This document shows positions 1 through 8,843 of a DNA stretch of 64,000 nucleotides, one piece after another (position 1 is the first letter of the stretch; every line of letters starts with the position of its first letter). The stretch spans positions 1 to 64,000 of the forward strand of contig CBDCFC010000043.1 of NCBI GenBank assembly GCA_965215945.1, written 5' to 3'. The notes beneath the pieces were generated by a model. It saw nothing but the letters and a program-made list of their open reading frames with translations. It was not told the origin of the DNA and did no database searches. A program made the position numbers and the translations under genes. This stretch comes from JAHEKD01 sp965215945 (lineage in GTDB: Bacteria; Pseudomonadota; Gammaproteobacteria; Arenicellales; JAHEKD01).

Positions 1-1
1 T

Positions 2-664
2 GCTAACGTAATCACTTGCGGGCGAGGTGAACGCCCGGATAACTTACCCAAAAATATTCTTTGGCAGACCACAGATGTTTCCCAGAGCTCGGATATCGAA
101 GCCCTGAAACAAGCAATAGTAGAGCACGGTCAACTTGATATCCTGGTTAACAACGCCGGTGTGCAAATTGAAAAAACGGTAGTGGATACTACTGATGAAG
201 ACTGGGACACGCTGATGGGTGTAAACGCCAGGGGTGTTTTCTTAACCTGCCGAGCGATGATTCCAATTATGTCGCAAGGGGCATCAATTATTAATATTGG
301 CTCGATTTCCGGCAAAGTTTCTGATCACGGGATGGCAATTTATAACGCTTCAAAGGCCTTCGTTCATGGGTTAACACGCTCGATTGCTGTTGATCATGGG
401 CCGACTGTTCGCTGTAATGCGATTTGTCCGGGCTGGATTATGACCGATATGGTGGATGCGGCCTTTGAATTAGCAGATGACCCTGAAACAGCCAAAGCTG
501 ATGCGCTAGCCAGACATGCCGCAGGACGATTTGGGCAACCCGAGGATATTGCCAGCATGGCAGTGTGGTTGGCCAGCGATGAATCCGGTTTTGCCACAGG
601 CCAATGTTTTACCGTTGATGGCGGCTTGACGGCTGCTTCACCCTTAAACCCAGGATTGTTTTGA
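2..664 (+). CDS. SDR-family oxidoreductase (5' partial)
   Basis: The reading frame is open from base 2, so the start and the N-terminal nucleotide-binding glycine motif lie outside the window. Visible SDR landmarks are the NNAG motif after the fourth strand (about 149-160), a Ser in the GSISGKVS stretch, and the active-site YNASK (Tyr codon 341-343). The C-terminal GQCFTVDGG motif is typical of the classical family. The enzyme is an NAD(P)-dependent cytosolic dehydrogenase of about 250 residues when complete. The substrate cannot be read from the sequence. It lies 141 bp before a carnitine-dehydrogenase-like gene, so a role in hydroxy-acid or osmolyte breakdown is plausible but is inference from position. 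Confidence 0.85.
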   Translation, partial: ANVITCGRGERPDNLPKNILWQTTDVSQSSDIEALKQAIVEHGQLDILVNNAGVQIEKTVVDTTDEDWDTLMGVNARGVFLTCRAMIPIMSQGASIINIGSISGKVSDHGMAIYNASKAFVHGLTRSIAVDHGPTVRCNAICPGWIMTDMVDAAFELADDPETAKADALARHAAGRFGQPEDIASMAVWLASDESGFATGQCFTVDGGLTAASPLNPGLF

Positions 665-730
665 ATTATGTTTCATAATGATAACTGGGAACAGCTTGTG
701 GGCCTCACTTCTTTGTACTGGCCTTCTTAT

Positions 731-770
731 TGTCATCCTGAGTCGCGCAGCGACGTGAGGATCTCCTCAC
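731..770. repeat. Intergenic palindromic repeat (double hairpin)
   Basis: Two adjacent hairpins, GTCG/CGAC (742-754) and GTGAGG/CCTCAC (755-770), follow TGTCATCCTGAG (731-742). On the other strand that sequence reads CTCAGGATGACA, the same kind of end as other intergenic repeats in this window (15038, 18379, 19311, 31512). It lies between the SDR gene and the next operon. It may be a REP-like element or act as a terminator for the SDR transcript. No poly-T tract follows it. Confidence 0.5.
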
Positions 771-805
771 GACTGTTCGAGCATTAATAAATTAAGGAGA
801 GTTAT

Positions 806-1744
806 ATGTCTGGAATCAATCAAGTTGCTGTACTCGGCGCTGGTGTAATCGGTGCCAGTTGGACCTCGTTATTTCTGGCAGCAGGATTAAAAGTGAACGT
901 TTATGATCCGGCAGACAATGTAGAGCAATCTGTGCGTGATTATGTAAAGCGTGCCTGGCCCACCTTGGAAGCGTTAAACCTGACTTCACAAGGTGACCAA
1001 GATCGACTGTCGTTTTTCGGTGATCCTGCCAAAGCTGTAGTCGGAGCTCAGTTTGTCCAGGAAAGTGTGCCGGAACGTTTACCTATCAAGCATGAACTTT
1101 ATCAACAAATTGAAGGTTCTCTTGATCCAGATGCGATAGTCGCATCATCTGCCTCAGGCTTGATGTTGAGTGAAATGCAACAAGGTTGGAAAAATCCGGC
1201 CCGGTTTTTACTTGGGCATCCGTTTAATCCACCTCACTTAATTCCGCTAGTGGAATTACTGGCTAATGACAAAACAGAAAATGGCGTGATGGAACAAGCC
1301 GAAGCGTTTTATCAGCAAGTTGGCAAAGTCACGATTTGGGTTAAGCGAGAAGTCACTGCCCATGTTGCTAATCGGCTGCAAGCGGCATTATGGCGTGAGG
1401 CTATTTATCTGGTTGAGTCTGGTGTGGCATCAGTTGAAGATGTGGATAAAGCAGTTTGGGCCGGGCCCGGTTTACGCTGGGCGGCGATGGGTCCACACAT
1501 GTTATTTCATTTAGGCGCCGGGGAAGGTGGCCTGAGAGAATTCTGTAATCGCTATCGAGATAGTTTTCATCGCTGGTGGGACGACATGGGTGATGCAGAA
1601 TTGACGCCTGAATTAGCGGATGCGTTAGCAAAAGGTGTTGAAGATGAAGCGTTAGGCAAAGACGTACAAACAGCTTCAGCTGAGCGAGATGCATTGATTG
1701 TTGCAATGTTATCTGCTACACAATCACTTCGAAAAAACTCATAG
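806..1744 (+). CDS. L-carnitine dehydrogenase-like 3-hydroxyacyl-CoA dehydrogenase family protein
   Basis: This 312-residue cytosolic NAD-dependent dehydrogenase has GAGVIG (residues 11-16) opening the Rossmann fold. The HPFNPPHL stretch carries the family's catalytic His, and a C-terminal helical half begins near VANRLQAALWREA. Length and the GPGLRWAAMGP stretch match the L-carnitine dehydrogenase / lambda-crystallin group rather than the CoA-specific enzymes. The expected reaction is L-carnitine + NAD+ to 3-dehydrocarnitine, which leads to glycine betaine. The start has a strong AAGGAG ribosome site. The choline-sulfatase gene starts 10 bp downstream, suggesting one transcript. A gamma-butyrobetaine hydroxylase-like gene at 16 kb would supply carnitine. 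No BKACE (DUF849) dehydrocarnitine-cleaving gene is in the window, so the exact substrate stays open; another short 3-hydroxy acid is the alternative. Confidence 0.7.
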   Translation: MSGINQVAVLGAGVIGASWTSLFLAAGLKVNVYDPADNVEQSVRDYVKRAWPTLEALNLTSQGDQDRLSFFGDPAKAVVGAQFVQESVPERLPIKHELYQQIEGSLDPDAIVASSASGLMLSEMQQGWKNPARFLLGHPFNPPHLIPLVELLANDKTENGVMEQAEAFYQQVGKVTIWVKREVTAHVANRLQAALWREAIYLVESGVASVEDVDKAVWAGPGLRWAAMGPHMLFHLGAGEGGLREFCNRYRDSFHRWWDDMGDAELTPELADALAKGVEDEALGKDVQTASAERDALIVAMLSATQSLRKNS

Positions 1745-1754
1745 CGCGAAATCG

Positions 1755-3284
1755 ATGGCAAATAGTTCTCCCAATATCGTTTTAATTATGGCCGATCAAT
1801 TAGCCCCGCAGTTTACTGGTGCCTATGATCATCCATTAGTTAAAACGCCGAACATGAAAAAATTGGCTGCCAGGGGTGTGCGATTTGATGCAGCTTATTG
1901 TAATTCGCCGTTATGTGCACCATCACGTTTCAGCTTTATGTCAGGCCAGTTAGTGACACGAATAGCCGCCTATGACAATGCCAGTGAGTTTCAGGCCTCG
2001 ATCCCGACTTTCGCCCATTACCTGCGTTTAATGGGTTATCGAACCTGTTTATCGGGCAAAATGCATTTTGTTGGCCCGGATCAATTACATGGATTTGACG
2101 AAAGAATAACCACCGATATTTATCCGGCTGATTATGCCTGGACGCCGGACTGGGAACTGCCGGATGAGCGTATCGACAAGTGGTATCACAATATGGACTC
2201 AGTGCGTGAAGCAGGTGTGGCGGCTGCAACCTTTCAAATTGATTACGACGAGGAGGTTTGCTTTTTTGCCAAACGCAAGTTATTCGACTATGCCCGCGAT
2301 AAGACCGAACCTTTTTGTATGGTAGCGAGTTTTATTCATCCACACGATCCTTATGTGGCTTTGCAAAAATGGTGGGATCTATATCGCCCTGACGACATAG
2401 ATATGCCTAAAAATGTTTTCAGGGCTGATCAACAGGACGGTTTTTCCAAAAGGCTTATGGACGGTATTGAAGCCAGCACCGTGGCTGTCACTGATGATGA
2501 AATTCGTAATGCCCGTCATGCTTATTATGCCAACATCTCTTATTTCGACAGCAAGGTCGGCGAAATCGTTGAAACATTGGAGCAAACCGGTCAGTTGGAC
2601 GATACGATTGTGATGGTTACAGCCGACCACGGTGATATGCTGGGCGAGCGCGGGTTGTGGTATAAAATGAATTTTTTCGAACATTCAGCGCGTGTGCCGT
2701 TAATCATGGCCGGTCCTGAGGTGGTGAATGGACAAGTTTCAAACGCTTGTTCACTGGTTGATATTTTACCGACCATGGTCGACATTGCAGCTATGAACGG
2801 CGTAGAAAAACCCGAATTTCTGGAGCCGATTGATGGCGATTCTTTGCTGGCACAAGCAACAGGTGAAACTAGTGATCATGATGAGGCAATAGGTGAGTAT
2901 TGTGCGGAAATGACACCTTATCCCGTGTTTATGATTCGCCGTGGCCACTACAAATACATTCATTGTGATACCGACCAGCCGTTGCTGTTTGATTTGCAAA
3001 GCGATCCGGATGAATTGAACAATTTGGTCAAGGATGCAACATACAGCGAGTTAGTCCAATCATTTTCAGATGAAACTGCGCGCCGTTGGAATAGCGAAAA
3101 AATCAAGCATGACGTTATCACCACTCAGAAGCGGCGACGATCTGTCCACGCCGCTATGCAGAAAGGAATTTTACCGTCTTGGGACTACAATCCACCCCGT
3201 GATGCCAGTCAGGAATATGTGCGTAATCACATGGACTGGACGGAAGCAGCAGCGAAAACGCGCTTCCCACCATTACAAGATTAA
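1755..3284 (+). CDS. betC: Choline-sulfatase
   Basis: A type I sulfatase of 509 residues that hydrolyses choline-O-sulfate to choline and sulfate. The family formylglycine site is CAPSR at residues 54-58, with Cys54 the residue to be oxidised. Other supporting features are NIVLIMADQ near the N-terminus (metal-binding Asp), a GYRTCLSGKMHF stretch, and ADHGDMLGERGLW in the middle. Length agrees with rhizobial BetC (about 510). The frame extends 19 codons further upstream into the preceding gene, but ATG 1755 directly precedes the conserved N-terminus and is preferred. No signal peptide is visible, so the enzyme is cytosolic. Its product feeds the choline dehydrogenase gene at 12.5 kb, and the adjacent ABC importer probably brings in the substrate or related amines. 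Confidence 0.85.
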   Translation: MANSSPNIVLIMADQLAPQFTGAYDHPLVKTPNMKKLAARGVRFDAAYCNSPLCAPSRFSFMSGQLVTRIAAYDNASEFQASIPTFAHYLRLMGYRTCLSGKMHFVGPDQLHGFDERITTDIYPADYAWTPDWELPDERIDKWYHNMDSVREAGVAAATFQIDYDEEVCFFAKRKLFDYARDKTEPFCMVASFIHPHDPYVALQKWWDLYRPDDIDMPKNVFRADQQDGFSKRLMDGIEASTVAVTDDEIRNARHAYYANISYFDSKVGEIVETLEQTGQLDDTIVMVTADHGDMLGERGLWYKMNFFEHSARVPLIMAGPEVVNGQVSNACSLVDILPTMVDIAAMNGVEKPEFLEPIDGDSLLAQATGETSDHDEAIGEYCAEMTPYPVFMIRRGHYKYIHCDTDQPLLFDLQSDPDELNNLVKDATYSELVQSFSDETARRWNSEKIKHDVITTQKRRRSVHAAMQKGILPSWDYNPPRDASQEYVRNHMDWTEAAAKTRFPPLQD

Positions 3285-3369
3285 TTGTTTTTAAACTTAA
3301 CTATTTGACTAAGATTTGAGCTTAAACTAGGATAATTCGGTATTTTTTAACTAATCACACGAGGAACTT

Positions 3370-4326
3370 ATGATAAGACATGTAATAACAATGGCAGCGC
3401 TGTCATTATCTTTAGGGGTGACAGGAACTTATGCCGCCGACATGGGCGCTAAAGATGAACCCATCAAGTTGTCCATCAATGAATGGACAGGACAACACAT
3501 CAGTGCACATATTGCCGGCGAAACCTTGAAAAAAGCAGGTTATAACGTCGAGTATGTGACAGCTGGTTATGATGCCCAGTTTACGGCCATGGCCGATGGT
3601 GAAATTCACGGTGCAATGGAAGTTTGGAGTAGTAATGCTCCCGATCTGTGGAAAAAAATGGCGGATGCCGGCAAAGTCGAAGATATTGGCGAAACCGGCT
3701 TTGATGCACGTGAGGGATTTGTCTATCCGTTGCATGTGAAAGAAATGTGCCCCGGTTTACCTGCCTGGGAAGCATTGAAAGATTGTGCGGCTAATTTTGC
3801 CACGGCTGAAACCTTACCTGAAGGTCGCTTAATTGATTATCCGGCTGACTGGGGCACACCGGGTGCGGATCGCATGAAAGGTTTGGCTCTGCCGTTCAAG
3901 GCGGTACCTGCCGGTAGCGAAGGCGCTTTAATTTCCGAGCTTAAGTCATCGATTGCCAAGAAGAGTCCGTTATTGATGGTGTTCTGGCAACCCCATTGGG
4001 CATTGTCTGAATACGATGTCGAATGGGTGGATATGCCAGTCGCCGAGGATGCCTGTTTTGAAGATCCGGCCTGGGGTTCAAACCCAAATGAAGTTAATGA
4101 CTGTGATTTTGCAGCGTCACGTGTGTTTAAAGTGATTTGGTCGGGATTGGGTGAAAAATGGCCTGCTGCGCTGGAAATCCTTAAAGCCGTGAAAATTTCA
4201 ACCGATGACCAGCAAGTCATGATGGCTGCTATTGACCAGAACGGTGGTAAGGTTGAAGACATTGTTGCTGACTGGATGGCCAATAACGAAAGCACCTGGT
4301 CTGAGTGGGTGGCTGAGGCTAATTGA
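3370..4326 (+). CDS. Choline/glycine betaine ABC importer, periplasmic binding protein (ProX/ChoX-like)
   Basis: A 318-residue OpuAC-type binding protein. Residues 1-22 form a signal peptide ending in an ALA-type site (GTYAA). The mature part has IKLSINEWTGQHI, AMEVW and PADWGTPGADRM stretches rich in Trp/Tyr, as expected for cation-pi capture of quaternary amines. GAGGA ahead of ATG 3370 fits a ribosome site. It is followed by a strong terminator (4345-4375). The cognate ATPase and permease genes sit 1.4 kb downstream, beyond an AAA ATPase gene. Choline, betaine, carnitine or DMSP are all possible ligands. Confidence 0.85.
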   Translation: MIRHVITMAALSLSLGVTGTYAADMGAKDEPIKLSINEWTGQHISAHIAGETLKKAGYNVEYVTAGYDAQFTAMADGEIHGAMEVWSSNAPDLWKKMADAGKVEDIGETGFDAREGFVYPLHVKEMCPGLPAWEALKDCAANFATAETLPEGRLIDYPADWGTPGADRMKGLALPFKAVPAGSEGALISELKSSIAKKSPLLMVFWQPHWALSEYDVEWVDMPVAEDACFEDPAWGSNPNEVNDCDFAASRVFKVIWSGLGEKWPAALEILKAVKISTDDQQVMMAAIDQNGGKVEDIVADWMANNESTWSEWVAEAN

Positions 4327-4344
4327 TACAATTTTGATTTTGTT

Positions 4345-4375
4345 AAAGGCAGGGCATATTTGTCCTGCCTTTTTT
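4345..4375 (+). terminator. Rho-independent terminator after the binding-protein gene
   Basis: Stem AAAGGCAGG (4345-4353) pairs with CCTGCCTTT (4364-4372) around a 10-base loop and runs into a T tract ending at 4375. It ends or attenuates the binding-protein transcript before the AAA ATPase gene. Confidence 0.85.
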
Positions 4376-4403
4376 ATGAATGGAATATTAGAATGAGTTA
4401 TTC

Positions 4404-4443
4404 TTAATACTAAATTTATGATAAAATATAAATTTAGTATTAA
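4404..4443. promoter_or_regulatory. Perfect 16-bp inverted repeat upstream of the AAA ATPase gene
   Basis: TTAATACTAAATTTAT (4404-4419) and its exact complement (4428-4443) are separated by 8 bases. The element is AT-only apart from two bases and lies 20 bp before the ATG of the AAA ATPase gene. It could be an operator for autoregulation, a recombination end, or an mRNA hairpin masking the start region. The ribosome site is not obvious. Confidence 0.6.
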
Positions 4444-4463
4444 ACATAAAAGAGTATAAATAC

Positions 4464-5654
4464 ATGACATTTCCTAACCCATACCGACCTGGTGCGGGAC
4501 ACAAACCACCATATTTAGCGGGCCGCAAGAATGAAAAAAATGAGTTTTCCAGGCTTTTAAAACAAACAGAGATTCTTGAAAATTTCATAATAACTGGGCT
4601 TAGAGGTGTAGGTAAAACAGTACTTTTAGAGGAATTAAAACCGCTTGCTCAGAATGAAGGTTGGACATGGTTAGGTTCTGACCTCTCCGAGACAGTCAGC
4701 GTAAGTGAAGATAACTTAGCGATTAGATTGTTAACAGATTTATCAGTTCTTACATCTCGAATTCCAATCAATATCACACAGGAACAAACAATAGGTTTTA
4801 CAGGTGACAGAAGGGAACGCATAGAAACATTAAACTTCAATGCATTGTCTCAGCTTTACTCAAGCACTCCTGGTTTAGTAACAGATAAATTACGGCATAT
4901 ATTAGAGGTGGTTTATTCGCTTTTACCCGAAGGTAAAAAGAGATTAATCTTTGCTTATGATGAGGCTCAGAATCTAGCAGACAACGCAGCTAAAGATCAA
5001 TTTCCTTTATCAGTGATGTTAGATGTTTTCCAATCGATACAAAGAAAAAACATTCCCTTTATGCTAGTTCTGGTAGGTTTACCAACATTATTTCCAAAGC
5101 TAGTAGATGCACGAACTTTTTCTGAAAGAATGTTCAGAGTGATGTTTCTAGATAGTTTGTCTGAATCCGAAAGCAAAGAAGCTATTAAAAAGCCTTTAGA
5201 TAAGGCTGATTGTCCTGTAAGGCCGACTGAAAATTCAGTTGAACAGATATGTAATTTGTCTGGGGGTTACCCGTACTTTATTCAATTTATATGTAGAGAA
5301 GTTTATGACATTTGGATTGAGGATAATAGTCTATCAATACCAGTTGAAGACATTTCTAATAAGTTAGATACTGATTTTTTTGCGGGAAGATGGAACAGGG
5401 TTACGGATCGTCAAAAACAACTTTTATCAATTATTGCGGTATTACCGACATCTGGGGATGAGTTTTCGATTCAGGAAATATCACAGCAATCAAACGAATT
5501 TGAGAAACCTTTTAGCAATAGTCAGGTTAATCAGATGCTATCAAATCTTTCGGATAAAGGCTTAATTTATAAGAATAGACATGGAAAGTACTCATTTGCG
5601 GTTCCTCTGCTTGATCGTTTTATAAGGCGACAAATCGAATTAGGTTATGTCTAG
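4464..5654 (+). CDS. Orc1-like AAA family ATPase (probable inserted gene)
   Basis: 396 residues. An N-terminal PYLAGRKNE stretch precedes a P-loop (GLRGVGKT, residues 45-52) and a Walker B motif (LIFAYDEAQ, Asp166-Glu167). A sensor-1-like strand follows at LVLVGLPTLF. The C-terminal 100 residues (from RWNRVTDRQKQLL) look like a winged helix, giving the AAA_16/Orc1-CDC6 layout. These proteins bind DNA or act as signalling switches, and their cellular role is usually unknown. The gene is markedly more AT-rich in its codons than the importer genes on both sides and separates proX from proV/proW, which normally adjoin. It therefore looks like a horizontally acquired single-gene insertion. Accessory functions such as phage defence are possible, but nothing here proves one. 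Confidence 0.75.
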   Translation: MTFPNPYRPGAGHKPPYLAGRKNEKNEFSRLLKQTEILENFIITGLRGVGKTVLLEELKPLAQNEGWTWLGSDLSETVSVSEDNLAIRLLTDLSVLTSRIPINITQEQTIGFTGDRRERIETLNFNALSQLYSSTPGLVTDKLRHILEVVYSLLPEGKKRLIFAYDEAQNLADNAAKDQFPLSVMLDVFQSIQRKNIPFMLVLVGLPTLFPKLVDARTFSERMFRVMFLDSLSESESKEAIKKPLDKADCPVRPTENSVEQICNLSGGYPYFIQFICREVYDIWIEDNSLSIPVEDISNKLDTDFFAGRWNRVTDRQKQLLSIIAVLPTSGDEFSIQEISQQSNEFEKPFSNSQVNQMLSNLSDKGLIYKNRHGKYSFAVPLLDRFIRRQIELGYV

Positions 5655-5701
5655 CAAATGAAATTACTGAATCTAAATACAACCGGACGGGAATGGTGTA
5701 A

Positions 5702-6754
5702 ATGTCAGAAATGAAGGATATAACAATTGAGTGTAAACAACTTTGGAAAGTGTTTGGCGAAGGAACGGCATCAAAACTTGGCACAGAAACCTTACCAGAG
5801 GGAGGGGAGGCAATCGCATTTGCCGATCAACTAAGGCAATCCGGCGGTATTGTCGCCAGTGGTGATATCAACCTACAAATCAAACGCGGTGAATTTTTTG
5901 TATTGATGGGTTTGTCCGGTTCCGGAAAATCTACATTAATGCGCTGCATGTCACGTCTCACAGAACCCAGCGCCGGTAAATTATTGCTGGATGGCGAAGA
6001 CTTTCTTTCCGTTTCTGAAAAAGAACTGATGTCGATACGTCGCACCAAAATGGGTATGGTGTTTCAGCATTTTGGCTTATTTCCGCACATGACTGTATTG
6101 GATAATGTGGCCTTTCCTTTGAAGGTCCAAGGGATTGACGAAAAGACGCGCTATGACAAAGCGATGGAAATGATTGAGCTAGTAGGTCTGCAAGGCCGGG
6201 ATGCTTCTTATCCGCATCAACTTTCGGGGGGACAAAAGCAACGTGTAGGTATTGCCAGGTCTTTGGCAGTTGATCCGGAATTATGGTTTCTGGATGAACC
6301 TTTTAGTGCGCTTGATCCACTGATTCGCTGGCAAATGCAATCTGAATTGTTACGTTTGCAAACGATGTTCCATAAAACTATCGTCTTTGTGACACATGAT
6401 TTTATGGAGGCTGTGCGTCTGGCAGATCGAATTGCAATCATGAAAGACGGTTTAATCGTACAAGTCGGCACGCCTCAGGAGATTGTGCTTTCACCCGCAG
6501 ATGATTACGTCGCTGAATTCGTCAAAGAAGCTCCACGAACCAAGATCATTAAGGTGTCGCAATTGATGGAAGAGTCCACTGCCGTAACTTCAGGTGAAGG
6601 TTTGAGTATCGATATGACCCTGGAGGATGCTTTGTCCTGGAGTGCGGAGCGGGGAGGTGAGTTGCCGGTTACAGATGAAAGCGGGAATATGGTTGGTGTG
6701 ATTACCCCTGAGCGTTTAGCGAATGCACTCAGCGGAGGAAAAGGTGACGACTAG
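5702..6754 (+). CDS. Quaternary-amine ABC importer, ATP-binding subunit (ProV-like)
   Basis: 350-residue ATPase. Landmarks in order are the ProV-type N-terminal IECKQLWKVFG, Walker A GLSGSGKST, Q-loop VFQHFGLFPHMTV, signature LSGGQKQRVGIARSL, Walker B LWFLDEPFSALDP and switch His VTHDFMEA. The C-terminal 80 residues (VSQLMEES to ITPERLAN) resemble a shortened CBS regulatory region, which in OpuA/ProU ATPases senses ionic strength. The gene begins 47 bp after the AAA ATPase gene and overlaps the permease frame, showing translational coupling with it. With the binding protein at 3.4 kb it forms a complete uptake system for choline, betaine or related zwitterions. Confidence 0.9.
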   Translation: MSEMKDITIECKQLWKVFGEGTASKLGTETLPEGGEAIAFADQLRQSGGIVASGDINLQIKRGEFFVLMGLSGSGKSTLMRCMSRLTEPSAGKLLLDGEDFLSVSEKELMSIRRTKMGMVFQHFGLFPHMTVLDNVAFPLKVQGIDEKTRYDKAMEMIELVGLQGRDASYPHQLSGGQKQRVGIARSLAVDPELWFLDEPFSALDPLIRWQMQSELLRLQTMFHKTIVFVTHDFMEAVRLADRIAIMKDGLIVQVGTPQEIVLSPADDYVAEFVKEAPRTKIIKVSQLMEESTAVTSGEGLSIDMTLEDALSWSAERGGELPVTDESGNMVGVITPERLANALSGGKGDD

Positions 6755-8843
6755 CGCAGTTTCTAATCCAACAGTTTCTTCAAGCAACTATTTTTCTTCC
6801 GGCTTATCACCGTGGCTGCTGCTGGCCGCCACCGCTTTATTGGTTCACTTTTTTGGCAGTAGTTTAGGTTGGTTACATAAGTACCCAACAGAATGGGTGA
6901 TCCCCTTGGCAGACTGGATTAATCAGGCCATGGATACATTCGTTGAGGTGGTCAAGCCAGTGACTCGTGCTATCGCGGCTATATTGGAATGGCCGATGAT
7001 TTTGTTGCGTGATATTTTGCAGTGGACACCCTGGCCCATCACAGTCGCCGGTGTGGTGTTATTGGCCTGGCACGCATCCGGTATTCGATTGGCCATCATT
7101 TGTTTACTGGCGTTGCTTTATATAGCTTTATCAGGTTACTGGAATCCATCCATGAGTACTATGGCGCTGGTGGGTATTGCTGTGCCATTATCATTATTGC
7201 TTGGCCTGGCAATTGGTATAGCTGCCGATCGCACTGAAATCGGCAAACGTATTGTGCCGCCGATTCTTGACATTATGCAGACCATGCCGACTTTCGCCTA
7301 TCTTGTTCCAATCCTGGTTTTGTTTGGGTTTGGGCCGGTAGTAGGCCTGATTGCCAGTGCCATTTACGCCTGCCCGCCCATGGTCAGAAATGTGCATCTG
7401 GGCTTGAAACAGGTGCCTTATGAAATTGTCGAAGCAGCCAAGATGTCCGGCGTTTCCAGCTATCAGCGTTTGTTCTGGGTTGAGCTGCCTGCTGCTATGG
7501 CGCAAATTAAAGTCGGCATTAATCAAACCATTATGGCGACATTAAGTATGGTCATTATTGCGTCAGTCATTGGTGGCTTTGGTGATATTGGTTGGGAAGT
7601 GTTGAGTACAATTCGCAAAGCGCGATTTGGCGAAAGTCTGTTGGCTGGTTTTGTGATTGTATTGATCGCGATTGTCATGGATAGAATTTCATCAGCCTAT
7701 GTAACCCAGGACGATGCCACCAAAGCAAAAAATCAAGCCAATAAAAAACTGTGGATAAGCCTAATTCTTGCATTGATTGGCGTCTGCGTTGTGGTGAAAG
7801 CGATAGGGTTTGATTTCTCTGTCGAAGGCGGTGGATTTTCAAAAACAGTATCAGAGTGGCTGGATGCAAAGCTGGAAGGGATAGTGGTTGGCTATGGTCA
7901 ACTCTTAACCGACATCAAAAATACCTTTTTCTTTTATTATTTATTACCACTTCGTATAGGCTTTAATAAAGCCATTCTGACGCTGACATGGGGTTTTGAT
8001 TTTACCGAAGCTATGCGTTGGGGGTATGGCCTAATCGTATTGGCATTGAGTGCAATTATCGGTTTTCGTAAAAGTTGGCAGGCTGGGTTAGCTGTCGCAG
8101 CCATAGCATACTTGCTTTACTACGGTTTGACTGGTGCTCCCTGGGTTATTCTGACTGCGGCAGTTATTTTACTGGCCTGGCAGGCTGGAGGGCGTTCTGT
8201 TGCCTTATTTGCAGCATGTTCACTAGCATTTATTCTTATTACGGGCATGTGGGAGCGCGCCATGTTGTCGATTTATCTGTGTGGAGCGGCGGTAATTCTA
8301 TCATTCCTACTTGGTTCGGCGATTGGGGTTTGGGCCGCTTCCAGTGATCGTGCTTCGGCTATCATTCGACCAATAGCTGACACCTTCCAAACTATCCCGT
8401 TATTTGTATTTTTAATTCCAGTACTAATGTTTTTCCAAGTCGGTGAATTTACTGCGCTGTTGGCAATCATCGCTTATGCATTTGTTCCCGCAATTCGGTA
8501 TACCGAAAGCGGTTTACGTCAGGTGTCTCCACAGTTGATTGAAGTTGCCGTTGAACAAGGCTGCACACCCAGCCAGATTTTCTGGCAGGTTAAAGTGCCG
8601 TTAGCCATTCCAACCATCATGGTTGGTTTAAATCAAACCATCATGTACGGTTTTGCTATGCTGGTGATTGCAGCTCTGGTTGGAACGACTGGATTAGGCC
8701 AGCAAATCTTCCTGGCCTTGAGCGCGGCCGATACCGGCTTGGGATTAATCGCGGGTTTGTCTATGGCTTTGTTAGCCATGATTACCGACCGTATCATGCA
8801 GGCCTGGGCGGCGAAAAAGTACGAAGGTATGCAAACTGATTGA
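6744..8843 (+). CDS. Quaternary-amine ABC importer, double-length permease (ProW-type fusion)
   Basis: A membrane protein of about 699 residues with two copies of the binding-protein-dependent permease fold. Copy one carries MQTMPTFAYLVPILVLFG and an EAAKMSGVSSYQRLFWVELPAA coupling loop. Copy two carries TFQTIPLFVFLIPVLMFF and EVAVEQGCTPSQIFWQVKVPLA. Single-copy ProW is about 350 residues, so this is a tandem fusion that could work as an intramolecular dimer. The frame opens at ATG 6723, but GTG 6744 has GGAGG five bases upstream and is the better start. It overlaps the end of the ATPase gene by 11 bp. The stop codon abuts the convergent betI stop with no gap. Confidence 0.9.
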   Translation: MTTSAVSNPTVSSSNYFSSGLSPWLLLAATALLVHFFGSSLGWLHKYPTEWVIPLADWINQAMDTFVEVVKPVTRAIAAILEWPMILLRDILQWTPWPITVAGVVLLAWHASGIRLAIICLLALLYIALSGYWNPSMSTMALVGIAVPLSLLLGLAIGIAADRTEIGKRIVPPILDIMQTMPTFAYLVPILVLFGFGPVVGLIASAIYACPPMVRNVHLGLKQVPYEIVEAAKMSGVSSYQRLFWVELPAAMAQIKVGINQTIMATLSMVIIASVIGGFGDIGWEVLSTIRKARFGESLLAGFVIVLIAIVMDRISSAYVTQDDATKAKNQANKKLWISLILALIGVCVVVKAIGFDFSVEGGGFSKTVSEWLDAKLEGIVVGYGQLLTDIKNTFFFYYLLPLRIGFNKAILTLTWGFDFTEAMRWGYGLIVLALSAIIGFRKSWQAGLAVAAIAYLLYYGLTGAPWVILTAAVILLAWQAGGRSVALFAACSLAFILITGMWERAMLSIYLCGAAVILSFLLGSAIGVWAASSDRASAIIRPIADTFQTIPLFVFLIPVLMFFQVGEFTALLAIIAYAFVPAIRYTESGLRQVSPQLIEVAVEQGCTPSQIFWQVKVPLAIPTIMVGLNQTIMYGFAMLVIAALVGTTGLGQQIFLALSAADTGLGLIAGLSMALLAMITDRIMQAWAAKKYEGMQTD

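Noticed and set aside
1698..1754. Start of the sulfatase frame 19 codons upstream of ATG 1755
   Set aside because: It lies inside the carnitine-dehydrogenase-like gene; the conserved N-terminus begins right after 1755.
3837..4331. Open frame of 164 codons on the minus strand
   Set aside because: It is antisense to the ProX-like gene and has no ribosome site or family features.
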